Positions 1 through 8,159 of a stretch of DNA of 45,532 nt are shown one piece after another; the first letter of the stretch is position 1, and each line of letters starts with the position of its first letter. Below the pieces are notes generated by a model, which saw only the letters and a program-made list of their open reading frames with translations, was not told the DNA's origin and made no database searches. Both the position numbers and the translations under genes were made by a program. Origin of the DNA: Gammaproteobacteria bacterium (GTDB taxonomy: Bacteria > Pseudomonadota > Gammaproteobacteria > JAKDMP01); NCBI GenBank assembly GCA_027018875.1, contig JALUYA010000037.1, positions 1-45,532 on the forward strand, read 5' to 3'.

Positions 1-70
1 GGAACCGCTCGCGAGGCGTCGGCTTGCGCTACTTCTCGAACCCTTCCTCGGCAAGGCTTCCCTGGCGCAT
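1..70 (-). pseudogene. IS5-family transposase, N-terminal fragment with an early amber stop
   Basis: An ATG at 70-68 with a good GGAGG ribosome site begins MRQGSLAEEGFEK, then a TAG at 31-29, then RKPTPRERF in the same frame to the window edge. This follows the start of IS5-group transposases, where a GFEKYRKPTRRE-like stretch precedes the DDE domain; the TAG sits where tyrosine (TAC/TAT) is usual. I infer a one-base nonsense mutation, so the copy is probably dead. Only 70 bases are visible, so the remaining state of the gene is unknown. Confidence 0.6.
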
Positions 71-152
71 TCCGCCTCCTTCGTTCATGCTCGCAATACA
101 ATGCGCGTACTATCGCCGAAAGCGGAAGATCAGAGTTTCCTTAAGAAAGTCC
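1..152 (-). mobile_element. End of an IS5-family insertion sequence (partial, runs off the window)
   Basis: The left edge carries the start of an IS5-like transposase read leftwards. The outer end of the element is not certain: a segment beginning GGACTTTC on the minus strand near position 152, 82 bases upstream of the transposase ATG, is where a terminal inverted repeat would be expected. The partner repeat lies outside the window, so the boundary is a guess. The family call rests on the 23 codons visible in the transposase. Confidence 0.4.
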
Positions 153-411
153 GCCCTCCATCCGGCCACACTCAGGGTCACCTAGGCGAATGGATCGCCG
201 GCGTGGTTTGTCCGGTTCGCATCCCCCGGCACGGGTGCCTGCCTCTTGCCTGCAACCGATCACATCCCCGGGCCGAACCGCCTGGTGAACCACCCCGCAC
301 CAGTCACCGGCAGTCGACCATCTCTTTCCTAGGCGAAGGCCGCAAGCGATGTTGGCGTGCCCTTAGCATCATTCAAGCCTGCCCCGGCATCCGGCACCCG
401 TGAACCGGTTC
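153..411. other. Spacer between the IS5-like end and ftsZ; no gene seen
   Basis: This 259-base stretch follows the ftsZ stop codon. Many relatives have lpxC here, but no LpxC-like reading frame is visible on either strand. A GAACCGGTTC palindrome follows the ftsZ stop and the 10-mer CCTAGGCGAA occurs at 181-190 and 328-337. No convincing terminator with a T-run is present. The frames that cross it have no recognisable product. Confidence 0.5.
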
Positions 412-1575
412 TCAATCGGCCTGGCGACGAAGGAAAGCCGGAATATCCAGATACCGTGGATCGTCCCGATCCATCTGTATCGGCTGTTTGTTCTCGGCCT
501 CACGCAAGGCAGTCGGACGATCCAGGTGCTTCCAGTCGCGCGGCAATGCCTCGGGCTCTCCTCCACCCTGAGCAACAATCTTGATTTTCGGGCGTTCGCC
601 GAGTTCACGAGCCTGCGCCAGGCCCGTCGCCACAACGGTAATCCGGATCTCGCCTTCGGTCATCGCCGGATCGATCACCGTGCCGACTACAACCGTCGCA
701 TCATCCGATGCAATGTCGCGCAATACACTGCCGACCTCATCAAACTCCCCGATAGACAGGTCCAGTCCGGCGGTGATATTGGCGAGAATTCCCTTGACTC
801 CCGAAAGATTGATGTCTTCGAGCAGGGGACTTGCGATCGCGTCCTCCGTGGCCCGCCGGGCCCGCTCGTCTCCCACGGCCGATCCCGACCCCATCATGGC
901 CATGCCCATCTCGGACATCACCGTGCGTACATCGGCAAAGTCCACATTGATCAGCCCCGGGCGCGTGATCAACTCGGCAATCCCTTGCACGGCGCCATAC
1001 AGCACGTCGTTCGCCGCCTGGAACGCTTCCAGCAGGGGGGTCTTACCATCCAGCACCTTAAGCAACTTGTCATTCGGAATGGTAATCAGTGAGTCAACAT
1101 GATGACTCAATTCCGCAATCCCCTGTTCGGCTATTGCGCCGCGTTTCTTGCCTTCCCAATAGAAAGGCCGGGTCACCACCGCAACGACCAGGGCCCCGGC
1201 TTCCCTGGCGATCTGGGCCACGACCGGTGCCGCTCCCGTGCCGGTACCGCCCCCCATGCCCGCGGTGATAAACAACAGATGACACTCGCCGATTACCTCA
1301 CGCAGGCGTTCCCGATCCTCCAGCGCCGCCTGGCGCCCGGTATCGGGGTCGGCCCCCGCCCCCAGACCGCGGGTAATTCCCGCACCCAGCTGCAATACCG
1401 TCCTGGCATTGGTGCTGCGCAAAGCCTGGGCATCGGTATTGGCACAGATGAAATCGACCCCATCAATGCCCGAAGCCACCATATAGCGTACGGCGTTGCC
1501 GCCCCCACCGCCGACACCGATCACCTTGATCACGGCATCCTGACTCATTCCATCCATCAACTCAAACATGGCCAT
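412..1575 (-). CDS. ftsZ: Cell division GTPase FtsZ
   Basis: FtsZ is the tubulin-like GTPase that polymerises into the cytoplasmic Z ring and recruits the division machinery. The 387-residue product has GGGGGNAV (about 22-29), the tubulin signature GGGTGTG (108-114) and the conserved C-terminal peptide YLDIPAFLRRQAD that binds FtsA and ZipA. Length is typical. The chosen ATG lies six bases after a GGAG ribosome site; a second ATG two codons on (MFELM) aligns with the E. coli start and is possible. It is the last gene of the dcw cluster, 12 bases after ftsA. lpxC, often next, is missing here. Confidence 0.98.
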   Translation of the reverse strand: MAMFELMDGMSQDAVIKVIGVGGGGGNAVRYMVASGIDGVDFICANTDAQALRSTNARTVLQLGAGITRGLGAGADPDTGRQAALEDRERLREVIGECHLLFITAGMGGGTGTGAAPVVAQIAREAGALVVAVVTRPFYWEGKKRGAIAEQGIAELSHHVDSLITIPNDKLLKVLDGKTPLLEAFQAANDVLYGAVQGIAELITRPGLINVDFADVRTVMSEMGMAMMGSGSAVGDERARRATEDAIASPLLEDINLSGVKGILANITAGLDLSIGEFDEVGSVLRDIASDDATVVVGTVIDPAMTEGEIRITVVATGLAQARELGERPKIKIVAQGGGEPEALPRDWKHLDRPTALREAENKQPIQMDRDDPRYLDIPAFLRRQAD

Positions 1576-1587
1576 GTCTCTCTCCTG

Positions 1588-2826
1588 TTAAAAATTACCT
1601 TCAAACCACCGCCGCATACGCGCAAATACCTCTTTAAATCCTTTCGGGCCGGCGGATACGGGGCCACGCCCTCCGGCCAGGTCATCCCGGCCATAGATCA
1701 GCAGTCCAACCCCCGTAGAATGAATTGGATTGCGAACTACATCCGCCAGCCCGCCCACCCCGGTAGGCGCTCCCAGGCGCACCGGCATATGAAAAATCTC
1801 CTCGGCCAACTCGACCGCTCCCTCCATCTTTGACGCCCCACCGGTGAGCACGATGCCGGCGGCGGCCAGATCCTCGTAACCGCTGCGCCGGATCTCATCC
1901 TGGATCAGCGCAAACAGCTCGGCATAGCGGGGTTCCACTACCTCGGCCAGGGTCAGGCGCGCCAGGCGCCGAGGTGGTCGTTCCCCCACGCTGGGCACTT
2001 CGATCGTTTCCTCCCCCGAGGCAAGCTGGGGCAAGGCACAGGCATATTTAAGTTTGATTTCCTCGGCGCTCTTGGTCGGAGTTCTGAGCGCAATCGCAAT
2101 ATCGTTCGTCACTTGATTTCCGGCGATCGGGATCACGGCGGTATGCCGTAATCCCCCTTCGGAAAAGATGGCGATATCGGTCGTGCCTCCCCCGATATCG
2201 ACCAGGCATACGCCCAGATCCTTCTCATCCTCCGCGAGTACCGCGTAGCTGGAGGCCAACTGTTCGAGGACGATGTCATCTACCGCCAGGCTACAGCGAC
2301 GGATACATTTTTCTATGTTTTGAGCCGCAGAAACCGACCCCGTCACGATATGAACCCGCGCCTCGAGACGCACACCCGACATCCCGATAGGCTCGCGGAT
2401 TCCATCCTGCTGGTCGATGATGAATTCCTGCGGAATGACATGCAAAATCTTTTGATCGGAGGGAATGGCCACCGCCCGCGCGGCATCGATGACCCGATCC
2501 ACATCGGCGGCGGTCACTTCTTTATCCCGGATCGCTACGATGCCATGCGAATTGAGACTCCGCACATGTGCCCCGGCAATCCCGGCATAAACCGAGTGAA
2601 TCTGGGCTCCCGCCATCAGCTCGGCCTCTTCCACCGCCCGCTGGATCGCCTGCACGGTGGACTCAATATTGACCACCACTCCCTTTTTAAGCCCATGCGA
2701 GGGGTGCATGCCCACGCCACCCACCTCGATAGAACCATCGGAGCCGAACTCTCCGACGATTGCAACGATTTTCGAGGTCCCAATGTCCAACCCCACCGCG
2801 TGGTGGCGTTCAGCCTTTCTTACCAT
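1588..2826 (-). CDS. ftsA: Cell division protein FtsA
   Basis: FtsA is an actin-like ATPase that tethers FtsZ filaments to the inner membrane and activates septal synthesis. The 412-residue product shows GLDIGTSKIVAIVGE near the N-terminus, a phosphate-2 loop DIGGGTTDIAIF in the middle, a late GGAS nucleotide-binding motif, and a C-terminal amphipathic segment (GFKEVFARMRRWFEGNF) that fits its membrane-targeting helix. The reading frame is open further upstream, but the start MVRKAERHHAVGLD matches the family and overlaps the end of ftsQ by 17 bases, suggesting translational coupling. Confidence 0.97.
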   Translation of the reverse strand: MVRKAERHHAVGLDIGTSKIVAIVGEFGSDGSIEVGGVGMHPSHGLKKGVVVNIESTVQAIQRAVEEAELMAGAQIHSVYAGIAGAHVRSLNSHGIVAIRDKEVTAADVDRVIDAARAVAIPSDQKILHVIPQEFIIDQQDGIREPIGMSGVRLEARVHIVTGSVSAAQNIEKCIRRCSLAVDDIVLEQLASSYAVLAEDEKDLGVCLVDIGGGTTDIAIFSEGGLRHTAVIPIAGNQVTNDIAIALRTPTKSAEEIKLKYACALPQLASGEETIEVPSVGERPPRRLARLTLAEVVEPRYAELFALIQDEIRRSGYEDLAAAGIVLTGGASKMEGAVELAEEIFHMPVRLGAPTGVGGLADVVRNPIHSTGVGLLIYGRDDLAGGRGPVSAGPKGFKEVFARMRRWFEGNF

Positions 2827-3550
2827 GTCCACTCCTGTCTTTCCAGCCAACGGCAAAGCCGTTCGGATAACGCATATCGACCGAATTCGCATGGCCCAGG
2901 GCCGTTCCCAACGCCGGTGCCACGATACCCACAAAACGCTCCAGCCGCCGGAAAGGTTGCTTGCGTCCCAGTGACAGCCTCAATCCCCCGAAAAGCTCGA
3001 TCCGGATCTCTCCGCGATCATTCAATCCGAGTTTACGAATCAGAAATCCTTTAGGGCCAAGCAGTCGGCGGGCATGAACCAGGTCACGCCACAAGGCAGT
3101 ACCCGAATGCAGTGGGCCCGACAACAACGGCAAGTTCCTGAACCGCGCCGAATTCACGGGTCCAAATACCCGGCCCCGGGCATCGATCAACCCATGCGGC
3201 CCCCACCGGGCCACCGCCCGGCGCAGCTTCACCGTAACCACCAGGGAATCGGGCCACGCCCGGCGCACTTCGGCATGGGCCACCCAAGGCAGAGACTCGA
3301 CCCGCCGGCGCACCACATCCAGGTTAATCGTCAGGAGCCGCTGGTGCAGAATCAATGGCCATACCGCCCGCCGGATGGCGCCGGGCGAGAGTTCGGCATT
3401 AGGAGCCAGCCTGACCCCGACGGTTCGCACCGATGGCCCGGAAAGCGCCGGCAACCATTGCCAGCCCAGCAAAAAAAACAGCAACAGGAGAGCCGGAGGC
3501 AGGAGATATCTCAGCCACAACCGCGGCAAGGGAAATGCTTGGCGCCGCAT
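2810..3550 (-). CDS. ftsQ: Cell division protein FtsQ
   Basis: FtsQ is a bitopic inner-membrane protein that links early and late division proteins through FtsB and FtsL. The product has a short basic cytoplasmic tail, one hydrophobic segment (about residues 14-32), a POTRA-type region that includes LPWVAHAEVRRAWPDSLVV, and the FtsQ C-terminal domain. Length is 246 residues, normal for the family. I chose the ATG at 3550 because a GGAGG site lies eight bases upstream; ATGs farther upstream fall inside ddl and lack a better site. It starts just after the ddl stop is passed and runs into ftsA. Confidence 0.95.
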   Translation of the reverse strand: MRRQAFPLPRLWLRYLLPPALLLLFFLLGWQWLPALSGPSVRTVGVRLAPNAELSPGAIRRAVWPLILHQRLLTINLDVVRRRVESLPWVAHAEVRRAWPDSLVVTVKLRRAVARWGPHGLIDARGRVFGPVNSARFRNLPLLSGPLHSGTALWRDLVHARRLLGPKGFLIRKLGLNDRGEIRIELFGGLRLSLGRKQPFRRLERFVGIVAPALGTALGHANSVDMRYPNGFAVGWKDRSGHGKKG

Positions 3551-3554
3551 CACT

Positions 3555-4517
3555 TCAGCCTCCATGTTCACTGGTCCCGTCGTCGAGGGTCTGGGCAAGT
3601 ATTTCCAGCACCAGTGACCCGAAGTCGATCCCGATCGCCTCGGCCGCCATGGGCACTAAACTGTGCCCGGTCATCCCCGGAACCGTATTGGCTTCAAGCA
3701 GCCAGGGACGACCCTGCCGGTCACGCAACAGATCCACCCGCCCCCAGCCGCTCGCACCCAGCGCTCGGAAAGCCTGCACACAAAGGTGTTGCAGAACCGA
3801 CTCCTCCCCCTCATCCAGGCCCGATGGACAATCGTAGGCCGTAACCGGAGACAGGTATTTCGCCGCATAATCATAAAAACCGGCTGCCGGGCGAATACGA
3901 ACCAGCGGCAGAGCGCGTCCGCCAAGAATCGATGCCGTCAGTTCTGTCCCTTCCACCCAAGACTCCAGTAACACCAGGTGATCGCACTGGAATGCCAAGT
4001 CCAGGGCCGCCCGAAGCTCACCCCGCTGGCGCACCCGGCTCAAGCCGATAGTGGAGCCTTCCCGGGCGGGCTTGACGGCGAAATCCCCCCCCAAACGCTC
4101 GAATAGATCCTGCGGCGGCTCCTCCCCGGCTTCAAGCTCTATCCACTCGGGAGTCGGCAGCCCGCAGGCCCGCCAGATCCGTTTGGTCGCAAGTTTGTCC
4201 AGCGCCAGGGCCGAACCGAGTACGCCACTGCCGGTATAGGGAATTCCGAGGGTGTCGAGAAACCCCTGGATGCACCCATCCTCTCCACCGCGCCCATGCA
4301 GCACGATAAAACAGCGATCGAAGCGGCCTTCGCACAGGCTCTTCAGGCCATCATCGCAGGGGTCCAGGCCGTGGGCATCCACGCCCCGGGCACGCAAGGC
4401 CTCCAATACCCGCCGCCCACTCATGAGCGAGATCTCCCGTTCGGCGGAGCTGCCCCCCAACAGCACGGCAACTCGTCCGCACCGACCGGGCAGGGCCGCC
4501 AGGTCCGACCGGCTCAT
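3555..4517 (-). CDS. ddl: D-alanine--D-alanine ligase
   Basis: This ATP-grasp enzyme joins two D-alanines to supply the dipeptide that MurF adds to the peptidoglycan precursor, in the cytoplasm. The 320-residue product has the N-terminal GGSSAEREISLMSG substrate loop, the HGRGGEDG loop, an ATP-grasp core with VKPAREGSTIGLSRV, and the metal-binding LLEANTVPGMT near the C-terminus. It is DdlB-like by position. It overlaps murC by an ATGA junction; murB, which commonly lies between murC and ddl, is absent. The C-terminus ends only a few bases from the ftsQ start. Confidence 0.96.
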   Translation of the reverse strand: MSRSDLAALPGRCGRVAVLLGGSSAEREISLMSGRRVLEALRARGVDAHGLDPCDDGLKSLCEGRFDRCFIVLHGRGGEDGCIQGFLDTLGIPYTGSGVLGSALALDKLATKRIWRACGLPTPEWIELEAGEEPPQDLFERLGGDFAVKPAREGSTIGLSRVRQRGELRAALDLAFQCDHLVLLESWVEGTELTASILGGRALPLVRIRPAAGFYDYAAKYLSPVTAYDCPSGLDEGEESVLQHLCVQAFRALGASGWGRVDLLRDRQGRPWLLEANTVPGMTGHSLVPMAAEAIGIDFGSLVLEILAQTLDDGTSEHGG

Positions 4518-5914
4518 GATCCGCGCTCCACCGTCAACGGCAGCCGCCGGGCATACTGTCCAATATCGCCGGCGCCCAGCGTCAGCACCAGGTCACCGGG
4601 GGACAGTAAGGCCTCCAGGATTTTCCCCAGATCATCCGGATCCGGGAGGAATACCGGCTCCACCCGTCCCCTGCTACGGATCGCCCGCGCCAGCGCCCGG
4701 GCGTCGGCGCCGGGAATCGGGGCCTCACCGGCGGGATAGACTTCCGCCAAGACCAACAGGTCCACCGCATCCATGGCGGCGGCAAAGTCATCCAGAAGAT
4801 CCCGGGTTCGTGTATACCGATGCGGCTGAAATACCACCACCAGACGTTTCCCCGGCCAGGCCGCGCGAACCGCTTGCAGGGTGGCGAGAATTTCCCGTGG
4901 ATGATGCGCATAATCATCGACCAGGGGCACGCGAACCCCCCCCAGGGACAATTCCCCCAGTACCTGCAAGCGCCGAACGATACCGTCAAAATTCGCCAGT
5001 GCCCAAACGACGGCCTCGTCGGCAAGCCCGAGTTCCGCCGCAATCGCCACCGCCGCCAGGGCATTGGCCACGTTATGCCGCCCCGGAAGTTTAAGCCTGA
5101 GTTCCAGCGCCGCGGCTTCGGGACGTTCAACCCCGAAATACATGTACCGACCCTCGGCGCGTAGATTGACCCCATGAAAATCGGCCGGTCCAAACCCGTA
5201 AGTCCACACCGGCCGCCCCAGCCCGGAGACCATTTCCAGTAGATGAGGATCGTCGGCACATACAACCGCGCGGCCATAGAACGGCAGTTGCAATAGAAAT
5301 TTTTCAAAACTTTCAATCAGGCGACCGAAATCGCCGCCATAGGCTCCCAGATGATCTCGGTCGATATTGGTCACCACCGACAGCATCGGCTTGTACAGCA
5401 GAAAAGAGGCATCACTTTCATCGGCTTCGGCAACCAGGTAGCGGCCCTTGCCAAGACGGGCCCCACCGCCGGCGCTTTCCAGCCGGCCGCCGATCACGAA
5501 GGTCGGGTCACAGCCTGCCTGCATCAGCACGCTGGCAATCAGGCTCGTCGTGGTCGTCTTACCGTGGCTTCCGGCAACGGCAATACCGTAGCGAAAGCGC
5601 ATCAGTTCGGCCAGCATCTCGGCCCGGCGAATGATGGGAATGCGCCGGGAACGGGCCGCCAGCAGCTCCGGATTATCCGCTGCAATCGCGCTCGAGGTCA
5701 CCAGCACATCCGCATCGATAAGGTTCTCGGGGCGGTGACCGATGCCAATTCGGGCACCGCGGCTGCGAAGATGCGCCACGGCGGCGTTCTCCTTAAGATC
5801 GGAGCCCGATACCGCATAGCCGAGATTCAGCAGTACTTCGGCAATACCACTCATGCCGACACCGGCAATACCCACCATGTGGATCCGGCGGACCCGGCCG
5901 AATACACCGTTCAT
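4514..5914 (-). CDS. murC: UDP-N-acetylmuramate--L-alanine ligase
   Basis: MurC adds L-alanine to UDP-N-acetylmuramic acid, the first peptide step of cytoplasmic peptidoglycan synthesis. The 466-residue product has an N-terminal Rossmann-like UDP-binding region (MVGIAGVGMSG), the Mur-ligase ATP loop AGSHGKTTTTS (about 114-124), a central domain with ADESDASFL, and the C-terminal domain containing VVFQPHRYTRT. Length matches the family. Stop and start codons overlap with murG upstream and ddl downstream (ATGA at both ends). Confidence 0.98.
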   Translation of the reverse strand: MNGVFGRVRRIHMVGIAGVGMSGIAEVLLNLGYAVSGSDLKENAAVAHLRSRGARIGIGHRPENLIDADVLVTSSAIAADNPELLAARSRRIPIIRRAEMLAELMRFRYGIAVAGSHGKTTTTSLIASVLMQAGCDPTFVIGGRLESAGGGARLGKGRYLVAEADESDASFLLYKPMLSVVTNIDRDHLGAYGGDFGRLIESFEKFLLQLPFYGRAVVCADDPHLLEMVSGLGRPVWTYGFGPADFHGVNLRAEGRYMYFGVERPEAAALELRLKLPGRHNVANALAAVAIAAELGLADEAVVWALANFDGIVRRLQVLGELSLGGVRVPLVDDYAHHPREILATLQAVRAAWPGKRLVVVFQPHRYTRTRDLLDDFAAAMDAVDLLVLAEVYPAGEAPIPGADARALARAIRSRGRVEPVFLPDPDDLGKILEALLSPGDLVLTLGAGDIGQYARRLPLTVERGS

Positions 5915-6999
5915 CGCCCCGCCTCCCCGGCCACTGCAAGCACCGCAAGCGCCACCTTCTCGCCCGCGTGGGGCCCGGCAAGATCCCGGGCATGCCCGGC
6001 CATAGTAATCAGCCGCTTCCGCTCACCCGCATCATCGGTCAGCTCACGCAGGAGCGCCGCGAGCGCCGCGGGGGTCAACCGTGATTGCGGTAATACCCGG
6101 GCGGCCCGGGCGGCAACCAGCACCTCGGCATTGGCGCTCTGATGATCATCGGCCGCCGTGGGGTAAGGAACCAATATGGCGGCAAGACCCGCCGCACAAA
6201 GTTCGGCCAAGGTCAACGCCCCGGCGCGGGCAATTGCCAAATCGGCCCAAGCATACGCCGAACTCATGTCGGATTCGTAAGCCCGGACCCGGGCCCCGAC
6301 GCCCGCTTCACGATAGCGTTGTACCGTAGCCTCGGCTTGAGCCGCACCGGCAAGATGCAGTACCTCGAAGGCGGGCACAATCATGGCCAGGGCGGCGGGG
6401 ACAACCTCGTTCAGTGCCTGTGCTCCCTGGCTCCCTCCCATGACCAGCAACCGCAGCGGCCCCCGGCGACCGTGCATGCGCTTGCCGGGAGGGGCAATTC
6501 GGGAGATGGACTCGCGCACCGGGTTACCGGTAAGTTCCGCATCGCGGGCAAACGCCCCCGGAAAGCCTTGGAGTAACCGCGCCCCCAGGCGGGCCAACAC
6601 CCGGTTGGTGAGCCCCGCCACCGCATTCTGCTCATGCACTACCAGCGGGTAACCGGCGAGGCGGGCGGCAAGCCCCCCGGCACCACTGGCATAGCCGCCG
6701 AAACCGATCACCACACGCGGTTGCAGGCACCGGATTATCCCCCCGGCACGAATAACGGCAAAAACAAGCCGCGGCAGCGCAACCAGGCGGTTGAGCACCC
6801 CCGTGCCCCGTATTCCCCGGCCCGGTAACGCGATAAAGGGAATACCGGCCGCGGGTACAAGCCGGGTTTCAATTCCACTGCCACCGCCCAGCCAATGCAC
6901 CGGGATCATGCGTTGGCCAAGCACCCGAGCTACCTCAAGCGCGGGATAGACATGTCCGCCCGTGCCGCCGGCCAAAATAAGTACCGGGCGGGCGCTCAT
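5911..6999 (-). CDS. murG: UDP-N-acetylglucosamine transferase MurG (lipid II synthase)
   Basis: MurG transfers GlcNAc from UDP-GlcNAc to lipid I on the inner face of the membrane, giving lipid II. The 362-residue GT-B protein starts with the glycine-rich loop LAGGTGGHVYPALEVA (about 9-24), has HEQNAVAGLTNR mid-protein and GGSQGAQALNEVVP in the second domain, and a late ARAGALTLAELCAAG sugar-nucleotide region. Junctions with ftsW and murC are both ATGA overlaps. Nothing is missing compared with the family. Confidence 0.98.
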   Translation of the reverse strand: MSARPVLILAGGTGGHVYPALEVARVLGQRMIPVHWLGGGSGIETRLVPAAGIPFIALPGRGIRGTGVLNRLVALPRLVFAVIRAGGIIRCLQPRVVIGFGGYASGAGGLAARLAGYPLVVHEQNAVAGLTNRVLARLGARLLQGFPGAFARDAELTGNPVRESISRIAPPGKRMHGRRGPLRLLVMGGSQGAQALNEVVPAALAMIVPAFEVLHLAGAAQAEATVQRYREAGVGARVRAYESDMSSAYAWADLAIARAGALTLAELCAAGLAAILVPYPTAADDHQSANAEVLVAARAARVLPQSRLTPAALAALLRELTDDAGERKRLITMAGHARDLAGPHAGEKVALAVLAVAGEAGR

Positions 7000-8159
7000 C
7001 GGTTCACCCCCCGGCGCGTGGCTTCCTCGATCTCGCGGGCGGCACGCAAAATCAGCCCGCAGGCGGCCAGATCGACCACCAGGCTGGAGCCTCCCAGGCT
7101 CATCAGCGGCAAGGTGAGCCCCTTGGTCGGTAAAACGCCCAGGTTGACTCCGATATTAATAAACGCCTGAATCCCGATCAGCAGGCCGAATACAAAGGCC
7201 ACGTTGGCGGCAAGAAATTTACCTGCATTCGCTCCCCGGCGGGCAATCGCAAAGGCACGCAGAGTAAAGGCCAGATAAAGCGCGGTAACCCCGGCCACCC
7301 CGGCCAAGCCCAACTCCTCGGCCAACACGGAAAACAGAAAATCCGACTGCGCTTCGGGCAGATAAGCCAACTTTTCAATACTCTGTCCCAGGCCTACCCC
7401 GAAAGCCCCTCCATGTCCAACCGCGATCAGGGCCTGGGTCAGCTGAAATCCGCTGGTTTGTTCCACCACCCAGGGATTGAGAAAAGTGGTCAGGCGTTCC
7501 AGCCGATAGGGCGAAGTGAGCGCCAACACCAGCGCGACCCCGCCGAATACCAATGCCAGTATCGCCGTATCGCGATTGCGCGAACCGGCAAAGAAAAGCA
7601 CCCCGATCGCGGTCACAAACAACACGATGGTGCCCCCAAAATCCGGTTCCGCAAGCAACAGCACCCCGGCCAGCGCCAGCAGCAGCACCGGCTTGGATAA
7701 ACTCAGAAACGAATCGGCCAATGTCTCCCGATAAAGAGCGGCATAGCCGGCAACATACAGCAGCAGCAGCAACCGGGCCGGCTCCGATGGTTGCATGCGC
7801 AACGGTCCTAGCGCCAACCAGCGCGCACTCCCGTTGGCGGAATGACCCAGGCCGGGAATCAGCACCAGAACCAGCAACACCAACCCGCCGATCAGGGCGA
7901 CATGGCGCAGCCGCAAAACCCAATCCAGCGAGATACCATATAAAATGGCGGCACAGGTGATCCCGATAAGCGCAAAGGCCGCCTGCCGTAAAAACTCTTG
8001 CCAGGCCATGATCCCCCCCGTGGTGGCGATCACGGTGGATGAGGCCACCATAACCAGGCCGATGGCCAGCAATGTAAGCGCCAGGCCGAGAAGAATCTTG
8101 TCGGGAGGCGTTGCAACCCGGCGATTGACACGAGTATCGAGGCTTAGCGCATCAACCAT
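6996..8159 (-). CDS. ftsW: Septal peptidoglycan polymerase FtsW
   Basis: FtsW is a SEDS-family glycosyltransferase that polymerises lipid II at the division site together with FtsI. The 387-residue product has about ten membrane segments and the SEDS hallmarks GHSANGSARWLALG, the AEPDFGG loop containing the conserved aspartate, and the C-terminal LPLMSLGGSS. The frame is open for 60 codons upstream, but the ATG at 8159 overlaps the murD stop by eight bases and gives the expected short cytoplasmic N-terminus, so I start there. Confidence 0.96.
   Translation of the reverse strand: MVDALSLDTRVNRRVATPPDKILLGLALTLLAIGLVMVASSTVIATTGGIMAWQEFLRQAAFALIGITCAAILYGISLDWVLRLRHVALIGGLVLLVLVLIPGLGHSANGSARWLALGPLRMQPSEPARLLLLLYVAGYAALYRETLADSFLSLSKPVLLLALAGVLLLAEPDFGGTIVLFVTAIGVLFFAGSRNRDTAILALVFGGVALVLALTSPYRLERLTTFLNPWVVEQTSGFQLTQALIAVGHGGAFGVGLGQSIEKLAYLPEAQSDFLFSVLAEELGLAGVAGVTALYLAFTLRAFAIARRGANAGKFLAANVAFVFGLLIGIQAFINIGVNLGVLPTKGLTLPLMSLGGSSLVVDLAACGLILRAAREIEEATRRGVNR

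Noticed and set aside
400-1092. Long plus-strand reading frame over ftsZ (230 codons), and similar ones over murC, miaB, the FadN-type gene and galE
   Set aside because: These are antisense shadows of conserved genes in GC-rich DNA; they lack ribosome sites and known domains, while the minus-strand product is certain.
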